Assembly (NCBI GenBank): GCA_011375465.1
Contig: DRZV01000080.1
Coordinates: 1-9,723, forward strand
Reading direction: 5' to 3'
DNA: 9,723 bases
DNA from: Neomoorella mulderi
Lineage (GTDB): Bacteria > Bacillota > DSM-521 > Neomoorellales > Neomoorellaceae
Shown here: piece after piece, positions 6,363-9,723 of the stretch
Layout of the letters: each line of letters opens with the position of its first letter
Position numbering within the stretch: position 1 is the stretch's first letter
The notes under the pieces: model-generated
Seen by the model: the letters and a program-made list of their open reading frames with translations, nothing else
Databases searched by the model: none
Told to the model about the DNA's origin: nothing
Position numbers and translations under genes: made by a program

Positions 6363-7427
6363 GAAGGCCGTAAGCCTTTACCATGGTGGGCCCGATTCCG
6401 ACGGGTCTGGCACCATCTTACCCCCCCCTCCCTATCCCCAGGCGGAGGAAAAATACCTGGAAGAGCTGCAGCGGGAACTTTATGCCGATGTGGTGGGGGG
6501 TCAGATAAAATCCGAAGAAGTAATCCCCATTCTAACCGGAGCCCAGGAATATCTCCGGCTCAGGAGGAGGCTTAACGCTTTCCTCCTCCGCTTCCGGTCA
6601 AAATCCAAAAGGTGGTGGTCAAAGTTGTTCCCCTTTACCGTCAAAAGAACCCTCTCCCCCGAAGATATCCGGGAGAGATTTTTCTATTACGGATATGTCT
6701 GCGACGAACCCATAGCCGAGGCCGTGCACCTGAGCCTGGTGCTGGAAAAACCCCTCTTGGTGGAAGGAGAACCGGGGGTGGGAAAGACAGAAATAGCTAA
6801 AGTGCTGGCCCAAGTTCTCCAGGCCGATCTTATCCGCCTGCAATGCTACGAGGGCTTGGACGAAAACAAGGTCCTCTATGAGTGGAATTATCAAAAACAG
6901 CTGCTGTATATCCAGGGGGGCAAGGAGGTGCAGGACATCTTCTCCGAGGAATTCCTGCTGCCCCGACCCCTTCTCAAGGCCATAACCAATGATAAGCCCA
7001 CTGTGCTCCTGATAGACGAGATCGATAAGGCGGATGAGGAATTCGAGGCCATGCTCCTGGAGATCCTGTCAGATTTTCAGATATCCATACCCGAGCTGGG
7101 CACCATAAAGGCCCGGAGGAAGCCCCATGTGATCATAACCAACAACGATACCAGGGACCTCTCCGATGCCCTGGTGCGCCGGTGTGTTTATCTCTATATA
7201 GACTACCCCACGGTGGAAAAGGAGGAGGCCATCCTTCTGAAAAAAGTTAAAGGGCTCAGCCCCCTCATGGCCAGGGAGATAGCCCTGCTGATGCACAATC
7301 TGAAGGGGTGGAGAGCTTGCGGGAAGATATTTTAGACAGATACTGGCCCCTTTTGCTGAAAAACAAGAAGGATATAATCCTGGCTAAAAAGTTGGGGAAG
7401 GAAATATGTCCTGGAAATATTTGCTGA
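6360..7427 (+). CDS. MoxR-family AAA+ ATPase with N-terminal extension, frameshifted at both ends
   Basis: MoxR ATPases are cytoplasmic AAA+ chaperones that act with a VWA protein to remodel or metallate a client. The main frame, open from before 6490 to 7335, contains Walker A GEPGVGKTE (about 6766-6792), Walker B VLLIDEID (about 7003-7026) and the sensor-1/arginine-finger block ITNNDTRDLSDALVRRC (about 7135-7185). The strong ribosome site and ATG at 6360 lie in another frame; removing one C from the C8 run at 6421-6428 joins MEGRKPLPWWARFRRVW to AEEKYLEELQRELYADVV. Near the end, adding one G to the run at 7305-7308 replaces a premature stop by ESLREDILDRYWPLLLKNKK, ending at 7427. The repaired protein is about 355 residues, with roughly 130 residues before Walker A, including a basic, tryptophan-containing stretch near 6575-6650. 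It overlaps the VWA gene by 22 bases, as expected of a coupled pair. Confidence 0.85.
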
Positions 7428-8386
7428 AATTCCTCCTCTATCGCCTGAAAAAAGATTTCAGCAGGGCGGAGAACCTGATTATGCCCTTTTTTGAAGAAAG
7501 GGTCTCTGCCCCCCGCCAGCCCCCTGGGAATGAACCCGAAGCTTCTCGGGAATCCCCCCATCCCTTCCCCGCCCAAACCGTCATCATAGACCCCAAGGGC
7601 CCCCATGAGGAAGGACAGGGATGGATAAGGGAGGAGAGAAAAGAGGTGGTGGGGAAGAGGAGCCCTTACCTGCCCCCGGTGATCGACCTCACCCCCTCCC
7701 AAGAGATAGGCAGGCTGATGAAAAGGCTGGTCACGGGGTTCTCCCGCCGCAAAAAAAGATATTGCCAGGAAGCCCTGCTTTTAGACTTCAAGTCCTCCCT
7801 GCGCAGCAGCTTGTCCTATGGAGGAAAGATATTCCGCCTCTGCTGGAAGGGAAGAAAACCCAAACCCCGGCAAGTCCTTTTGATACTGGATACATCCGGG
7901 TCCATGATGCCCAGCGCTGCCCTGATGCTCCTTTTCCTCTACGCCCTTAAGGAGGAATTTATAGACCTGGAGGTCTTCGGCTTTGGGACCCAGCTGGATT
8001 ACCTCACCCCTTACCTGGATCTGCCCTTTGAGGATCTGCTGGAAAAGCTCAGGCACATGCCCCAGTGGAACTTCGGGCGCACAGAGCTGTGCCCCCCTTT
8101 GGAGCAGCTGCGAACCCAATATGCCCATCTGCTCACCCCTCGAACTGTGGCGATCCTCTTCACCGATTGCCTGTTCTTCGAGGGGGCTTCTGCCTTCCCC
8201 CCTCTGCGGGAGCTGGGTAAAAAGATCAAGAGGTTGTATATATTCAACCCCCACCCGGCAGCCAAGGATCTAAAATGGCCCTACTATCACCAGACCCTGA
8301 ACGATTTTGCCCGGGCAGTAAACCGGCTGGTGCTGGTGCCAACACCCGAAGATATGGTGATGGGGCTGCGCCAAGCTTTGCGGTAA
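7406..8386 (+). CDS. VWA domain-containing CoxE-like protein
   Basis: The 326-residue protein is an intact CoxE-like von Willebrand factor A protein, the usual partner of a MoxR ATPase. The linker before the domain has the CoxE pattern, with LLLDFKSSLRSSLSYGG at 124-140 followed by a basic segment (about 148-155). The VWA domain starts at VLLILDTSGSMM; its metal-binding MIDAS set appears complete: Asp162, Ser164 and Ser166 in DTSGS, Thr226 in GRTEL, and Asp254 in FTDC. Residues 31-100 are proline- and charge-rich and probably flexible. The ATG at 7406 has AAGGAA upstream and overlaps the end of moxR by 22 bases. CoxE-type proteins assist maturation of CO dehydrogenase in aerobes and related systems elsewhere; no such client gene is in this window, so the target is unknown. 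Unlike moxR, this gene shows no frame damage. Confidence 0.9.
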   Translation: MSWKYLLKFLLYRLKKDFSRAENLIMPFFEERVSAPRQPPGNEPEASRESPHPFPAQTVIIDPKGPHEEGQGWIREERKEVVGKRSPYLPPVIDLTPSQEIGRLMKRLVTGFSRRKKRYCQEALLLDFKSSLRSSLSYGGKIFRLCWKGRKPKPRQVLLILDTSGSMMPSAALMLLFLYALKEEFIDLEVFGFGTQLDYLTPYLDLPFEDLLEKLRHMPQWNFGRTELCPPLEQLRTQYAHLLTPRTVAILFTDCLFFEGASAFPPLRELGKKIKRLYIFNPHPAAKDLKWPYYHQTLNDFARAVNRLVLVPTPEDMVMGLRQALR

Positions 8387-8408
8387 AAACCCTTGAGGAA
8401 TTTAAAAA

Positions 8409-8435
8409 CCCTCCTGGAGAGATTTTCCAGGAGGG
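8409..8435 (-). terminator. Rho-independent terminator of the tRNA-Gly gene
   Basis: CCCTCCTGGA (8409-8418) pairs perfectly with TCCAGGAGGG (8426-8435) across a 7-base loop. On the minus strand the ten-pair stem is followed by TTTTTAAATT, a good terminator tail, three bases after the encoded CCA of the tRNA. On the plus strand only CTTT follows, so it may stop transcription from the VWA gene less efficiently. Confidence 0.85.
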
Positions 8436-8438
8436 CTT

Positions 8439-8513
8439 TGGAGCGGGAAACGGGATTTGAACCCGCGACCCTCGGCTTGGGAAGCCGATGCTCTACCGCT
8501 GAGCTATTCCCGC
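8439..8513 (-). tRNA. tRNA-Gly (anticodon CCC)
   Basis: Read on the minus strand this 75-base gene folds into a complete cloverleaf. The acceptor stem is GCGGGAA/TTCCCGC, and the D stem GCTC/GAGC has the loop AGCGGTA. The anticodon stem is TCGGC/GCCGA with loop TTCCCAA, giving anticodon CCC for GGG codons. The T arm is GCGGG-TTCAAAT-CCCGT. The discriminator base is U, as is usual for bacterial tRNA-Gly, and CCA is encoded. It has its own promoter and terminator and is not part of a tRNA cluster here. Confidence 0.97.
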
Positions 8514-8524
8514 TTGCCCTATTA

Positions 8525-8553
8525 ATTTTAATAAGAAAAAACCAAAACGTCAA
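8525..8553 (-). promoter_or_regulatory. Sigma-A type promoter of the tRNA-Gly gene
   Basis: On the minus strand TTGACG (8553-8548) and TAAAAT (8530-8525) are separated by exactly 17 bases, with a T-rich spacer. The -10 ends about 11 bases before the tRNA 5' end at 8513, so transcription would begin only a few bases upstream of the mature tRNA. It lies just after the stop of the FAD-dependent oxidoreductase gene. Confidence 0.8.
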
Positions 8554-8562
8554 GCCCCAATT

Positions 8563-9723
8563 TCAGGAAATATCTTCCAGAATGCTCCGGGCCACCAACA
8601 CGCCGCTGGCGGAAGCCTGGGCTAGCCCTCTGGTTATCCCAGCCCCATCGCCCGCAGCGTAGAGCCCCTTGATCCTGGTTTCCAGTCCAGGGGTCAATTC
8701 CAGACGGGAAGAATAGAACTTCACCTCCACCCCATAAAGCAGGGTGTGGCGGGAATAGACCCCAGGCGCCATCTTGTCCAAAGCCTCCAGCATTTCCACT
8801 ATGGAGGCCAGATGGCGGTAGGGCAACACTAAAGAGAGATCCCCAGGGGTAGCCTCCTTAAGGGTGGGAGTGACCAGGCTCCTGGCTAAGCGCTCCTCTG
8901 TACTCCTCCTGCCGGCCAAAAGGTCTCCCAGCCGCTGGACAATGACCCCTCCGCACAGAAGATTGGCCAAGCTGGCTATATAACGGCCATAGGCTATGGG
9001 TTCCCGGAAGGGCGCGGAGAACTGGTTGCTCACCAGGAGGGCGAAATTGGTATTCTCTGTCTTTTTATCGGCGTAAGAATGTCCGTTTACAGTGACCACT
9101 CCCTCGTTGTTTTCCAGAACCACCTCTCCATAGGGGTTGACGCAGAAGGTTCGGACCTTATCATCGAACTTTCTGGAATAGAATATAAATTTGGGCTCGT
9201 AGACCACATCGGTTATGGCCTCCATCACCACCGCGGGTATCTCCACTCTGACCCCTATATCCACAGGGTTTACCGACAGGGCCAGGCCCAGTTCCCGGCT
9301 CACCCCCTGCAGCCAGGAGGACCCCTCCCTTCCCGGAGCCAGAACTACCCGGGAGGCCCTGATGAACTCCCCTTGGCTGGTCTCCACCCCTACCACCCGG
9401 TTCCCTTCGACCCTCACCCTTTCCACCGGCGTCTCGGTGCGGATCTCCACTCCCCGGGCCTCAAGGTATTCCTTCATCCCCTTCAAAATCTCCTGGGTGC
9501 GGCCTGTGCCCAGATGCCGGATAGGCACGGGGATAAATTTCAGATCGGCCAAGGCAGCCTTCCTTTGAATTTCCGCCACCCGTTCATCCTCAGGGCTGCC
9601 GTGGACCTTCTCCGGCGCCCCAAATCTGAGGTATACCTGATCCACATATTCCAGCAGCTCCTGCACCTGAGCAGGGGGAAGGAACTCCCCCAGGCGTCCC
9701 CCCACCTCAGGGGTCAAGGTCAA
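8563..9723 (-). CDS. FAD-dependent oxidoreductase (COG2509 type), 5' end outside the window
   Basis: At least 386 codons are open to the right edge, so the N-terminus, including the dinucleotide-binding GxGxxG expected in the first 30 residues or so of such flavoproteins, is not visible. The visible part has the middle and C-terminal features of the uncharacterised NAD(P)/FAD-dependent dehydrogenase family COG2509. These are GTGRTQEILKGMKEYLEARG, the strand block RVEGNRVVGVETSQGEFIRA leading to VVLAPGREG, the block CVNPYGEVV/VTVNGHS, and the FAD-contacting C-terminal GLYAAGDGAGITRGLAQASA. No membrane segment is seen. It would be a soluble flavoenzyme; substrate and partner are unknown. It ends with TGA at 8563-8565, nine bases before the tRNA-Gly promoter, with no obvious terminator of its own. 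Reading frame is intact throughout. Confidence 0.88.
   Translation of the reverse strand: MTLTPEVGGRLGEFLPPAQVQELLEYVDQVYLRFGAPEKVHGSPEDERVAEIQRKAALADLKFIPVPIRHLGTGRTQEILKGMKEYLEARGVEIRTETPVERVRVEGNRVVGVETSQGEFIRASRVVLAPGREGSSWLQGVSRELGLALSVNPVDIGVRVEIPAVVMEAITDVVYEPKFIFYSRKFDDKVRTFCVNPYGEVVLENNEGVVTVNGHSYADKKTENTNFALLVSNQFSAPFREPIAYGRYIASLANLLCGGVIVQRLGDLLAGRRSTEERLARSLVTPTLKEATPGDLSLVLPYRHLASIVEMLEALDKMAPGVYSRHTLLYGVEVKFYSSRLELTPGLETRIKGLYAAGDGAGITRGLAQASASGVLVARSILEDIS

Noticed and set aside
7265..7702. Minus-strand open frame opposite the moxR/VWA junction
   Set aside because: Low-complexity Gly/Phe-rich composition, no start signal, and it covers two genes supported by domain motifs.
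1..9723. CRISPR array or long dispersed repeats
   Set aside because: No regularly spaced repeats were found; the only clear repeat is the 16-bp tandem duplication in the permease.

Overview
The window looks like a chromosomal segment of a GC-rich, endospore-forming, probably thermophilic or anaerobic Clostridia-type Firmicute. The hints are a CwlD-type spore-cortex amidase, the LigB-AMMECR1 fusion form of the AmmeMemoRadiSam system, strong GGAGG ribosome sites with frequent GTG/TTG starts, and heavy use of ATA and AGG codons. This assignment is inferred from gene content; no marker gene fixes the taxon.

Layout. Bases 36-200 (minus) hold a short remnant resembling the C-terminal end of an IS200/IS605-type TnpB. 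Bases 249-4359 are a minus-strand run, transcribed right to left: CwlD-like amidase, LigB-AMMECR1 fusion (amrA), radical SAM enzyme (amrS), and an M29/COG2309 aminopeptidase-like gene. Gaps are 75, 19 and 2 bases, so this is probably one operon. A divergent promoter region (about 4360-4483) separates it from a plus-strand run: a DrrAB-type ABC exporter (ATPase 4484-5462, permease 5476-6288), a MoxR AAA+ ATPase (6360-7427) and a CoxE-like VWA protein (7406-8386). A complete tRNA-Gly(CCC) unit follows on the minus strand with its own promoter and terminator (8409-8553). The 3' portion of a COG2509 FAD-dependent oxidoreductase fills 8563-9723 and runs off the window.

The most striking feature is the state of the central 3 kb. 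Reading frames break seven times between about 4238 and 7308: once in the amidase, once in the ABC ATPase, three times in the permease and twice in moxR. The genes on either side (amrA, amrS, aminopeptidase, VWA, FAD protein) are intact. Four or five of the breaks lie at short C/G runs, as expected of sequencing error. One is an exact 16-bp tandem duplication, which looks like a true mutation, and the ABC ATPase also carries an altered signature motif. The ABC exporter may be decaying, or this stretch may be poorly sequenced. The sequence alone cannot settle which.

Functionally, AmrS and AmrA are two parts of a conserved radical-SAM/Memo/AMMECR1 system whose chemistry I do not know to be settled. 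The tightly coupled aminopeptidase-like gene is the best local clue to a peptide-linked role. MoxR and CoxE-like VWA proteins typically act as a chaperone pair that remodels or inserts metal into a client enzyme; no client is visible here.
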